From Fratercula arctica (taxonomy: Eukaryota; Chordata; Aves; Charadriiformes; Alcidae), in assembly GCA_947846985.1 (NCBI GenBank), contig CANTUZ010000014.1, forward strand, positions 3,830,374 through 3,894,373: a stretch of 64,000 nt of DNA, in the 5' to 3' direction. A program made the translations under genes and the position numbers. The notes under the pieces are model-generated. The model saw only the letters and a program-made list of their open reading frames with translations. It was not told the origin of the DNA and did not search any database. Below, piece after piece: positions 42,330 to 52,900 of the stretch. Every line of letters begins with the position of its first letter. The first letter of the stretch is position 1.

Positions 42330-43860
42330 GCCTGGGGGGGGTCCCCTCTGTCCCCTATAGACGCGGGGCGGGGGGTCGGGGTGTCCCTCTGTCCCCTATA
42401 GAGTCGGGAGGGAGCGGGGATGGGGGTCCGGCGGGGTCCCCTTAGGGCTGGGGGGTCGGGGGGAGGGTCCCCTCTGTCCCATATAGACCCAGTGGGGAAT
42501 GGGCCTGGGGATCGGGGGGGTCCCCTCCATCCCATATAGATCCGGGGGGGGGTCCCCTCCATCCCATATAGATCCGGGGGGGGTCCCCTCTGTCCCATAG
42601 AGACCCAGTGGGGAGCGGGGCTGGGGGTCGGGAGGGTCCCCTCCGTCCTGTGTAGACCCGGGGGGTCCCCTCTATCCCATATAGAGCCGGGGGGGAGTGG
42701 GGATGGGGGGCCGGGGGGGGGTTCCCTCGGGGATGGGGGGTCGGGGGGGTCCCCTTCCTGCCCCTATAGACCCGGGGGGGGGGGAGTCCCTCTATCCCGT
42801 ATAGATCCAGGGGGGTCCTCTCCATTGCATAGAGATCCAGTGGGGAATGGGGCTGGGGGTCCGCGGGGGGTCCCCTCTATCCCATATAGACCCGGGGGGG
42901 GTCCCCTTCATCCCATATAGAGCAGGGATGGGGGGTTGGGGGGGGTCCCCATGGGGCTGGGGGTCCGGGGGGTCCCCTTGGTGCTGGGGGGTCCCTTCCA
43001 TCCCATATAGACCTGGTGGGGAGCAGGACTGGGGGTCCGGGGGGGATCCCCTTGGGGCTGGAGAGTCGGGGGGGTCCCCTCGGGGCTGGGGGGCTGGGGG
43101 GGTCCCCTCCATCCCGTATAGGGCTGGGATGGGGGGCCAGGGGGGTCCCCTCAGGGCTGGGGGGGGGGTCTGCTCCATCCCCTATAGACCCAGTGGGGAG
43201 GGGGGATGGGGGTCAGGGGATGTCCCTTGGAGATGTGGGGCCAGGGGGGTCCCCTCCATCCCCTATAGACCTGGTAGGGAGTGGGGCTGGGGGGGCCGGG
43301 GGGGGGTCTTCTCCGTCCTGCGTCACCCTCAGCAGGGATGGGGGAGCAGGGAACTGGGGGTCCCGTCCATCCCACAGCATCCCAGTGGGGAGCGGGGATG
43401 GGGGACTGGTGTGGGGGGGTGTCTCCTCCACCCCATCCCACCATGGTTGGGGCACCAGCGGGGTCTCCTCCATCCCACCTTGGCCGTGGGGGGGGATGGG
43501 GGGCCAGGGGGTGTCCATCAGCCCTGGTTGGGATCAGGACTGGGGGACCAAGGGGTCTCCTCCATTCCATCCCACCCTGGTGGACATCAAGGATGGGGGA
43601 CCAGGGACAGATGGTCTTCTCCATCCCATCAAGGTGGACATTGGGGATGGGGGACCAGGGGGTCTTCTCCATCCCACGTTGGCCGTGGGGAGGATGGGGG
43701 GCTAGGGGGTCTCCATCAGCCCTGGTTGGGATCAGGACTGGGGGACCAAGGGGTCTTCTCCATCCCATCCCACCATGGTGGACATTGGGGATGGGGGACC
43801 GGGGGGGGTCCCCTCCATCTCCCATTGGCCCTGGGGCACCCAACATGGTCCTACACCCCC
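42330..43860. repeat. Large minisatellite, ~55-75 bp composite unit
   Basis: Units with GGGGTCCCCTCCATCCCATA, TAGACCCAGTGGGGAGCGGG and GATGGGGGTCGGGGGGG. The right part changes to GGACATTGGGGATGGGGGAC and GGGGTCTTCTCCATCCCA. About 1.5 kb, 25 or more units. Confidence 0.9.
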
Positions 43861-44160
43861 TCCAGTATCACCCACCAAGCACCAGGACCTGCCATCCCAC
43901 GCTGGCCTCTGGTGTCCCTCTGTGCCCCGATGTCAACCATGGGGACACACCACAAACCAGGACCCCAAAACTCCTCCTCGTGCCAGGCGCTGGGACCCCA
44001 CCCCCATGCACAGGGGGGTGCACCCACCATCCTGCTGAACCCCAAAACTTCACCGAGTTCCTGGTGGTGCTTCTGGGGACGACGCCATAGCGGGATGGTG
44101 ATGGAGTGCTCTTGGCTTTCCAGGGTCCCCGTGTCACCGGTCGAGGTGTGGGAACGGGTG

Positions 44161-45945
44161 ATGGATCCTTGGGGGGCCGCGGAGCCGGAGCAGACGGTGC
44201 TTTTTGGGGGTGACAAGGAGGAGGACACCTATGACCCCCCAGTGATGCAGGGTAAGTGTGGAGGGGGGTGGGGAGGAAGGTCCTCATGGAGCTCCATCCT
44301 TGGGATGGGGATGGAGATCCCCCATCCTGGGGGCGTGTCCACCCCCCAGAAGCAGAGCTGGTGACCTCAGTCCCTTCACCAAGGACGTGCTGAGAAGCTC
44401 AAAGTTATGGGGGGCACCAGCCCAGCCCCCTTGTAGGTCCCATGGGAAGGGGTTCTCCATCCCTGTCAACCCACCCCACGCCGGGACTGACCCCCATCTG
44501 CCACCTCTGCTGTCCTAGGGACACTGAGCGACCCCGAGATGGACCCCCCACCATCGGGCGACCCCGAGATCATCCAGCTGGATCCGGCCACCTTGTTGGC
44601 TCAACCCGAAGAAGGTTCAATGGGTCAACGCAGCCCAGCGCGGGAGACCTTACGTTGGACTGTGGTCCAACAAATCGACTCCCCTGGTGCCACAGGAGGT
44701 CGGCGCGGGGGGAAAACGGGTTCAGGAGCCAACGCCTTCTCCAACTTCAAGAGCATCATCGTCTTGCAGAAGAGTTACGAGTGCGGGGAATGCGGCAAGA
44801 GCTTCAGCTGCAGCTCCCACTTCAGCAAACACCGCCGGACCCACACCGGGGAGAAACCCTTCCTCTGCCTCCATTGCGGGAAGAGCTTCAACGTCAGCTC
44901 CAACCTCTACCGGCATCAACGGGCTCACGCCGCCGAAAAACCGGGGCCTCCGACACCGCCGGCACGGCCCCGGGGTTTGCCGTATAAATGCGAGGAATGC
45001 GGGAAGAGTTTTCGCCGGAACAAGGAGCTGGTGACCCACCAACGTTTGCACACCGGGCGCTTGCCCTTCCAGTGCCATCACTGCGGGAAGAGTTTCAGTT
45101 GGAGCTCCCATTTTGACCGCCATCAACGCGTCCATACCGGGGAGAAACCCTACCAGTGCCCCGAATGCGGGAAGCGGTTTAGCCGCAGCTCCCACCTCTA
45201 CCGCCACCAACGCACCCACGCCGGTGGTCGCTCTTACATCTGCACTTACTGCGGGCGGAGTTTTGGGAGCACCCTCCATTTTGACCGTCACCAACGCACC
45301 CATACCGGTCAACGACCCTACAAGTGCACCCTGTGCCGGAAAAGTTTTGGCGACGGGCCGGCTTTGGTCAAACATCAACGCCTTCATCTGGGCGATGGTC
45401 CTTTCCGGTGCGAAGAGTGCGGTAAAGCTTTCGGCGCCCGCGCCCAGTACGCCCAGCATCGGCGTAGCCTCCACGGGGGCGGCGAGAAACCGTATCGTTG
45501 CGGCGATTGCGGGAAGAGTTTTTCCTGGAGCTCCCATTGGGAACGCCACCAACGCATCCACACTGGTGAACGACCCTACCAATGCGGGGACTGCGGCAAA
45601 CGTTTCGGCCGGACCTCCCACCTCTACCGGCACCAACGTACCCACGCCGGGGGGCAACCCCACGTCTGTGCCGATTGCGGGAAGAGCTTCAACAGCACCC
45701 TACACTTCCATAAGCACCAACGGGCTCACGCCGGGCCCCGACACGCCTGTCCCGATTGCGGCAAGGCCTTCGCTGACGGTTCAGCGTTGGCCAAGCACCG
45801 GCGGGTGCACGCCGGCGAGAAGCCGTTCCCTTGCCCCCAGTGCGGCCGGCGCTTCGGCATCAGCTCCCACCTTCACCGACATCTCCGAAGCCACGGCGAG
45901 GAAGAGCCGCCGGAGGAGCCGCCAGACGAGCTCACGCCTCGTTAA
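44161..45945 (+). CDS. ZNF-C: C2H2 zinc-finger protein, 13 fingers
   Basis: Exon 44161-44251 (MDPWGAAEPEQ..., donor GTAAGT) joins exon 44519-45945 in phase, giving 505 aa. A TTTCCAG acceptor at 44117-44123 shows that coding or leader sequence continues upstream (VPVSPVEVWERV is in frame before the chosen ATG). The N-terminal 100 residues are acidic, without KRAB or SCAN. From about residue 107, thirteen fingers follow (first CGECGKSFSCSSHFSKHRRTH; several SSHLYRHQ, STLHFDRHQ and SSHWERHQ types), with longer linkers after fingers 2, 8 and 11. It ends SHGEEEPPEEPPDELTPR. The aromatic-rich finger helices differ from ZNF-A/B, so it is a separate lineage. SH3BP5L lies near zinc-finger genes in mammals too, but orthology is not claimed. 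Confidence 0.85.
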
Positions 45946-46845
45946 TCCAGGGGACGGGGAGAGGTGTGTGGGGGGGACATGTAGGGTTGACACCCCCTCC
46001 CCCCCCGGGTGGCTCCTGTCCCCCCCATCGCTGCCATGGGGTGCCTTGGGTAGCCCCCATGAGTGATGGGTGCTCCCAAGCTGGTGATGTGGCACCAACC
46101 CCGGCCCCGAGGACGTAGTTTTTGTAGGGTAGAGTAGGAAGGTAGAGTAGATAGGGGAGGATGGATGTGGGGCTGGGGGGGGGCCGAGTGGGAATTTTGG
46201 GGGGTCCCCCCCCTAGAAAATCAGACCGAATCCTGCCAAGAGACATCAGGACATCCCAACCGTGCTCCTTCTTCACGCGTAGTCCAGGAGAAACCAGCTC
46301 CGTGGGTGTTGGAGAGATGGTGGCGAGTGGCTGGGGAGGCACGAAGGGGATGAGGATGGGGTTGGAGGTGCGGGAAATCCCACCGGCTCCTTCCCAAACT
46401 CTGAGGGACCTCTTGCGCCCCAAAATCATCCGGGGTGGCTTCATCCCTTGACCATTCCACCTTCCCCAGCCTTGACCAACACCCAAAGCCTCAGCCCTCC
46501 GAACCGCGCTCTTGGGGGTGTGATGATGCCATCTACCAAATGACATCGTTTGGGGCAAAATATCCCGATTTTGTGGTTTTGGTGTTAAGAAACAAGCCCA
46601 GGTGTCCACCCCCGGTGGTTCCCAGCCACGCGCCGCGGTTTCACGCCGGCAACGCTTGGGTGCGGACCCGGCGGAGTGGTTTATTTAATGTATTTATTGT
46701 ATTTATTCAGTGGGAGCCACCTGCAGCTGGAGGAACCCAACGCTTTGGGGTGAACGGGGGGCTGTTGGGGCCAGGAGCTGGGTCAAGGCACGGTTTGTCC
46801 CCAAGCCAGCGTGGGGACGCTTCATGGCTCCTCTCGGGTTGATGG
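45946..46845. other. ZNF-C 3' region
   Basis: Mostly unique sequence after the stop codon, AT-richer near 46680-46710 (TTTATTTAATGTATTTATTG). An AATAAA is not seen here; the next is at 47441. Confidence 0.4.
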
Positions 46846-46849
46846 ATCA

Positions 46850-47265
46850 CCGTGCTCGTGGTGGGAACCCATGGGTGATGGGGAGGAGGTGACACCACCC
46901 AGACAAGGGAGGGGATGTCATGGCTCCTCTTCGGTTGAAGGATCAACCACCACGCTCCTGGTGGGAACCCATGGGTGATAGGGAGGAGGTGGCACCACCC
47001 GGACAAGGTTTGTCCCCCAGCAAGCGTGGGGATGCTCATGGCTCCTCTTGGGTTGATGTGTCAACCACCACACTCATGGTGGGAACCCATGGGTGATGGG
47101 GAGGAGGTGGCACCACCCAGACAAGGGTTTGTCCCCAAATCTGTGTGGGGATGCTCCTCTTGGGTTGATGGCTCAACCACCATGCTCCTCGTGGGAACCC
47201 ATGGGTGATGGGGGGGACCTGGTGGCACCACCCATGGCTGGAAAGAAACCCCCAGGAGATGAGGG
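46850..47265. repeat. ~115-bp tandem repeat
   Basis: About four units containing GGGAACCCATGGGTGATGGG, AGGTGGCACCACCCAGACAA and ATGGCTCCTCTTGGGTTGAT. Confidence 0.9.
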
Positions 47266-47440
47266 GGAGCATCACCTGCAGATGTTTCTCAGCTGACAAG
47301 AGGTGAACCCATGGGGTTGAACCTCAGGGATGGGAGCAGGACACAAATCCAGGGGTTTCCCGGTGTATTCGGGGTCACGGCCGTGCTGGTTGCCTGGTCC
47401 GTCTCTTCCCAAGATGAGCAGGAGCTGTGTTTGTATTGTG

Positions 47441-47446
47441 AATAAA
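47441..47446 (+). terminator. Polyadenylation signal AATAAA
   Basis: In TATTGTGAATAAAAATAGAC, about 1.5 kb after the ZNF-C stop codon. It is the first canonical signal downstream and could end that transcript. Confidence 0.45.
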
Positions 47447-47519
47447 AATAGACTAGTTCAAAACTCGGCCGGTGGCTTCGGCTTCTCCTTGGAGGACCTG
47501 CGAATCCCAGCACTTGGGA

Positions 47520-47995
47520 TCAACAACTTGGGCATCTCCTTGGGCAACTGCTCGGGCAATTCCTTGGGCATCTCCTCAGGCAACTCCTTGGGCATCTCCT
47601 CGTGTAGTTCCTTGGGCATCTCCTTCGGCAACTCCTTGGGCAACTCCTGGGGCAATTCCTGGAGCAACTCCTTGGGCATCTTCTTGGGCAACTCCTTGGG
47701 CATCTTCTTGGGCAACTCCTTGGGCATCTCTTTGGGCAACTCCTTGGGTAATTCCTTGGGCAGCTCCTTGGGCAACTCCTTGGGCAACAAACAACTTGGG
47801 TATTTCCTTGGGCATCTTCTTGGCCATCCTGGGCATCTCCTCAGACATCTCCTTGGGCATCTCCTCGGGCATCTCCTCGGGCATCTCCTGGGCCAACTCC
47901 TGGGGCAATTCCTTGGGCACCTCCTGGGGCACCTCCTCGGCATCGCCTTGGGCATCCTGAGGTCTCCTTGGGCAACTCCTTGGCCATCTCCTTGG
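47520..47995. repeat. 12-bp minisatellite (AACTCCTTGGGC)
   Basis: About 40 units of GGGCAACTCCTT or GGGCATCTCCTT, with TTCTTGGGC and TCCTCGGGC variants. Because 12 is divisible by three, several frames stay open on both strands (minus: KELPKEMPKELP repeats; plus: SLGNSLGISLGN). No start, splice or flanking coding sequence supports a protein. Confidence 0.9.
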
Positions 47996-48364
47996 CAAGG
48001 GGGCGGGCCGCCATGCCGTTAACCCGAGGGCACACTTGCCCCCACCTCTGCAGGCTGATGAATTTGGGGGTCCAGCCCCGCCCTCCCCCCCTTTTACCAC
48101 CCCCCACTCCCACCCCTTGGAGGCTCCATGGGAGCACCCACAGCCAGATGGGTCACGGGGAGGGGGGGGGGCAACAGGAGGACACACCCCCCCCCGCCCC
48201 CCGCGCTACTCCATCCAACTGCGGGGATTCCCCGGTGTCTAATATAAGGGTTGAGCTCCCGTGGGGTGGGGGGGCGCGGGGAAAACGGGGCTCCGAGGAG
48301 GAGGAGGAGGATGGGGGGGGGGTGTGTGTGTGAAACGGAGGCGGGGGCCGCTAGAGGGCCCTGG

Positions 48365-49009
48365 AGGAGGAGGAGGAGGAAGGGGAGGAGGAGGAGGAGG
48401 AAGGGGAGGAGGGGGGAGGAGGAGGAGGAGGAAGGGGAGGAGGAGGAGGAGGAGGAGGAGGAGGAGGGGGAGGGGGAGGGGGGAGGGGGAGGGGGAGGGG
48501 GGAGGAGGAGGAGGAGGAGGAGGAGGAGGAGGAGGAAGGGGAGGAGGGGGAGGAGGAGGAGGAGGAGGAGGAGGAGGAGGAGGAAGGGGAGGGGAGGAGG
48601 AGGAGGAGGAGGAGGGGGAGGGGGAGGAGGAGGAGGAGGAGGAGGAGGAGGGGGAAGGGGAGGGGGAGGAGGAGGAGGAGGAGGAGGAGGAGGAGGAAGG
48701 GGAGGAGGAGGAGGGGGAGGAGGAGGAGGGGGAGGAAGGGGAGGAGGGGGAGGAGGAGGAGGAGGAGGAGGAGGAGGGGGAAGGGGAGGGGGAGGAGGAG
48801 GAGGAGGAGGGGGAGGAAGGGGAGGAGGGGGAGGAGGAGGAGGAGGAGGAGGAGGAGGGGGAGGAAGGGGAGGAGGGGGAGGAGGAGGAGGAGGAGGAGG
48901 AGGAGGGGGAGGAGGGGGAGGAGGGGGAGGAGGAGGAGGAGGGGGAGGAAGGGGAGGAGGGGGAGGAGGAGGAGGAGGAGGGGGAGGAAGGGGAGGAGGG
49001 GGAGGAGGA
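48365..49009. repeat. ~645-bp pure polypurine (GGA/GGG) tract
   Basis: The + strand contains only G and A: GGAGGAGGAGGAAGGGGAGG with GGGGGAGG interruptions. Blocks of GAGGAAGGGGAGGAGGGGGA recur with period of about 60-70 near the right end. Such tracts form triplex (H-DNA) and G-quadruplex structures. It lies upstream of ZNF-B. Confidence 0.95.
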
Positions 49010-49340
49010 TCTCTCTGTATCCGGGTCACACCGGGAGCCGCCTCCACCGGGACCGGTGCTCGCCGAGGAGAGACCCCGGAGCCCCTCGGGGAGAGCGTGG
49101 CGGGGGGGGACACACGGTTTTAAGCCGGGCTGTGACCCCCCCCCTCCCCCCGCCCCCAACACCTCCTTCCCCACCGCAGGTAACGGGGGGGGGGGGTGGC
49201 CCCATATCGCCCCCCCCGCCCCCCCAACTTCGCTGGGGGCCCCGAATTCTGCAGGGGTGGAGGATGGGGGGGGTGGGGGGTCGTGTGGGGGGAGATGGGG
49301 GTGCAGGGGGGGGGGGGGGCTGGGTATCCAGAGGAGCGGG
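49010..49340 (+). other. CpG-rich block, possible ZNF-B 5' region
   Basis: 49010-49110 is CpG-rich unique sequence after the polypurine tract. CACCGCAG/GTAACG at about 49178 is donor-like. It may be the untranslated first exon of ZNF-B; unproven. Confidence 0.3.
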
Positions 49341-49344
49341 GCGA

Positions 49345-49580
49345 GCATCCCCTGGGCACCCCAAAAAGGGGGGGGGCTGCATCCCCTGGGCACCCCAAAA
49401 AGCAGATGAGCATCCCCTGGGTACCCCAAAAAGGGGGGGGCTGCATCCCCTGGGCACCCCAAAAAGCAGATGAGCATCCCCTGGGTACCCCAAAAAGGGG
49501 GGGGGGGTGTATCCCCTGGGCACCCCAAAGAGTGGGGGTGCAGCCCCTGGGCACCCCAAAAAAAGCAGATGAGCAGCCCC
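49345..49580. repeat. ~32-bp tandem repeat (CATCCCCTGGGCACCCCAAA)
   Basis: About seven units alternating AAGGGGGGGGCTG and AAGCAGATGAG endings, so a two-unit higher-order repeat. A C run of nearly 40 bases lies further on at 49768-49807. Confidence 0.9.
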
Positions 49581-49771
49581 CCCCCCATCCGAGCACCCCA
49601 GAGAATGAGCACCCAAATTTTGGGGGATGGGGTGGGGGGGACGGTACCCCAAAAAGGGGGGGGGGGGCACACTTTAGCACAGTGTGTGGGGGGGTGCACA
49701 GCCCTGGAAAAATTTGGGGAGCAAGGGGTGGGGGTGGGGGGGAAGACCCATGCTGAGCCCCCCTCCCCCCG

Positions 49772-49807
<36 letters not shown>

Positions 49808-49975
49808 AGCCCCTCCATAGGGAAACGGGGGGATTTTGGGGTGCTAACGGGGATGGCGGGGGGATGTCTTTCGCCATTGCAGGGGCCAGACGTTTGGTTG
49901 TGGGGTGACGCCACCTCCCCCCCCCGGAACCCCCCCCATCCTCTCCATCCCCCCCCTTTTTTTTGGGGGGGCACC

Positions 49976-52900
49976 ATGCAGGAGAACTACGAGAACGTGA
50001 TTTCCTTGGGTAAGGTGCACCCCGGAATGTCGCAATTTGGGGGGGGGAGGAAATGGGTCATTTTGGGGGTCCCCGGCACCGTTGTCACCCCATGTGTAGC
50101 TTGGGGACCCCCCCCTGTGTCACACTGCCACATTTTGGGGGGGACAAAAGCATCCCAAGATAGGTTGGGGGGGGGAGGTGGGTAACCCAATGCTGCCTCA
50201 GTTTCCCTGGGAGCTCGTTTGGGCACGTTTTGCCCCAAATTGGAGTATTTCACCCAAAAAAAAAGGGTGGTTTTGGGGGGGGGGGGGGAGAATGGGCGTG
50301 ATGGAGCCCATCACCGGGGCATCTGGGGCGGGGGGGTGCTGAGGATCCATCCCCTTCTTGCCGGCAGCGGAGGAGATCGCCATCAGCTGGCCCCGCATCA
50401 CCGCCTTCGCCGAGTCCCACCGCCGGCGGGGGCTGGTGTCGGGTAAGTCCTGGGGGGAGATGGGGGGCGGAGGGGGTGCGACCCCCAAATTGGGGTCAAT
50501 CCCTTGGGTTTTGGAAGGGGGAGGGTGGGTGGGAATCCGCAAATTTTGGGGAATTCCTTGGGTTTGGGGGCAACGCGCAAAATTGGGGGGGGGGGGTAAA
50601 TTCCTTGGGTTTTTGGGGCCCTCCAAATTGGGGTGAATTCCTTTGGTTTTTGGGGGCCTCCAAATTTGGGGAGATTCTGTAGATTTCGGGGGATTTCTGA
50701 AATTTGGGCGAATCCCTTAGGATTTTTTTGGGGAATCCCCAAATTTGGGGGAATTCCTTTAGGGTTTTGGCCAGTCCCCAAATTTGGGGGAATTGGGGAC
50801 CTCCCAAACTTGGCTGAATTCCTTGGGATTTTTCAGGACCCTCCCAACTTTGGGTGAATTCCTTGGGTTTTGGGGGAAATCCCCAAATTTGGGTGAATTC
50901 CTTGGGTTTTGGGGGAAATCCCCAAATTTGAGGGAATTCCTTTAGGGTTTTGGCCAATCCCCAAATTTGGGGGAACTGGGGACATCCCAAACTTGACTGA
51001 ATTCCTTGGGATTTTTGGGTACCTCCCAAATTTGGGTCAATTTTTTAGGGTTTTGGGGACCCCCCCCAAAATTGGGTGAATCCCTTAGGTTTTTTTGGGG
51101 ACCTCCAAATTTGAGGGGATGCCTTGGGTTTTAGGGATTCCCCAAATTTGGCTGAATTCCTTGGGTTTGGGGGAAATCCCCAAATTTGGGTGAATTCCTT
51201 TGGTTTTTGGGAACCTCCAAACTTGGGTGAATGACGTAGATTTTGGGGATTTCCCAAATTTGGGTGAATCCCTTAGTTTTTTGGGGAATCCCCAAATTTG
51301 GGTGAATTGGGGGACCCCCTGAAATTTTAGTATATTCCTTGGGTTTTGGGAACCCTCAAACTGGGGTGAACTGGAGACCTCCCAAACTTGGCCGAATTCC
51401 TTGGGATTTTGGGGGTCACCCCCCAATTGGGGTGAATCCTTTAGGTTTTAAGGTCTCCCCAGCTTGGGGTGAATTGAGGAACCCTCAAATTTGGGTGAAT
51501 TCCTTGTGATTTTGGGGGCGACCCCCCAAATCGGGGTGAATTCCTTGGGTTTTTGGTGGGATCTAAGGGTGTTTTTTCCAGGCGTGGAAGCGGAGGGGGA
51601 ACAGGGTCAACCGGAGCCCACCCAGATCCAACCCTCGGCGGGGGCCGGCTCCAGCGATGGGGGGGTCAACCCCGATTTACGCCGCCAGTTGGGCCTGATC
51701 CTGCAAACGGCCGGCAGGACCCAGGTGGAGAAGATGCTGCGGGAGCTGGTGCGGGAGCAAGGACAGGGGGGGAAACGTCGGAATCGAAAGAAAACCCCCA
51801 AAGATGGAGGTAAATTTGGCGGGGGGAGAACATCCCAAGATCACCCTCAAGACCTTCCATGACACCCATCCAGCTTGGGACCATCCCATGGGAAATGGGG
51901 TAGGGGAGGGTGTGGGGGGTTCGGTGCTTTTGGGGGGAGGTCACCTGGGCCCACATCTCCAGCCTGTCCCAGTCCCTCTGGGTGGTTCCCGTCCTTCCGA
52001 GGTATCAACCACCCCACTCGGCTTGGGGTCACCTCCAAACTTGCTGAGGGTGTCCTAGATCCCACCATCATGGTTGATGAAGGTATGGACCAGTACTGGT
52101 CCCAGTACGGACCCCTGAGGGCCACCACTCCTCACTGGTCTCCATCTGGGCATGGAGCTGTTGACCACGACTCTCTGGATGCCACCATCCACCCGGTTCC
52201 TCATCCACCCAATGGTCCTTCCATCAACTCCATCCAACTGAGAGAGGACATTGTGGACGTTGTGGAGGACCATGTTGATGGGACGATGGTGGCACATGTC
52301 CTTGATGAAGATATGGACCAGTACTGGTCCCAGTATGGACCCCTGAGGGACACCACTCCTCACTGGTCTCCATCTGGACATGGAGCCGTTGACCACGACT
52401 CTCTGGATGCCACCATCCACCCAATGGTCCTTCCATCAACTCCGTATCTCTCCAACTTAGCAAGAAGGACGTTATGGGGGGCACCATGTCAAAGATCTTC
52501 CTGAAATCCATTTTTCCCAACTTGGGGGGGGTGGAGCTTAAAATTAATTTGGGGGGAGGCGTTGTGCCGGCAGGGGCTCATGGTTTCTCCCTGCGGTGCA
52601 GGTGCCGGCGCCGGGAGCGGGACGGAGGAGGATTCGGCACCGCGGGACGGCGAGGAGACGCCGCCAGAGGACATTGATGAGCGCCAAAGCGGGGGGCAGG
52701 CGGGCAACCCCCCCGCCACCGGTAAAGGGAACAGGGGCAAGAAGGGCGTCGCGGCGGCACCAGTGGCAGCCCGGGGCGGTTGCACCGAATGCGGGACGCG
52801 GAACCGGTCGACGAGCCCGGCGAAACCCCGGCGTTGCTCCGAATGCGGGCGCCGGTGTCGGCAAGGGGGGAGAGCCGGGCAAGCAGAACGGGGTGGGGAG

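Noticed and set aside
42847..44160. N-terminal extension of ZNF-C through the GGGGTCCC minisatellite
   Set aside because: The peptide is minisatellite translation; the acceptor at 44117-44123 marks the real exon border, though the true upstream exon is unknown.
48251..49409. Long glutamate/glycine- or serine/proline-rich open frames on both strands
   Set aside because: A pure GGA-type repeat has no stop codons in several frames; no start context, splice signals or homology.
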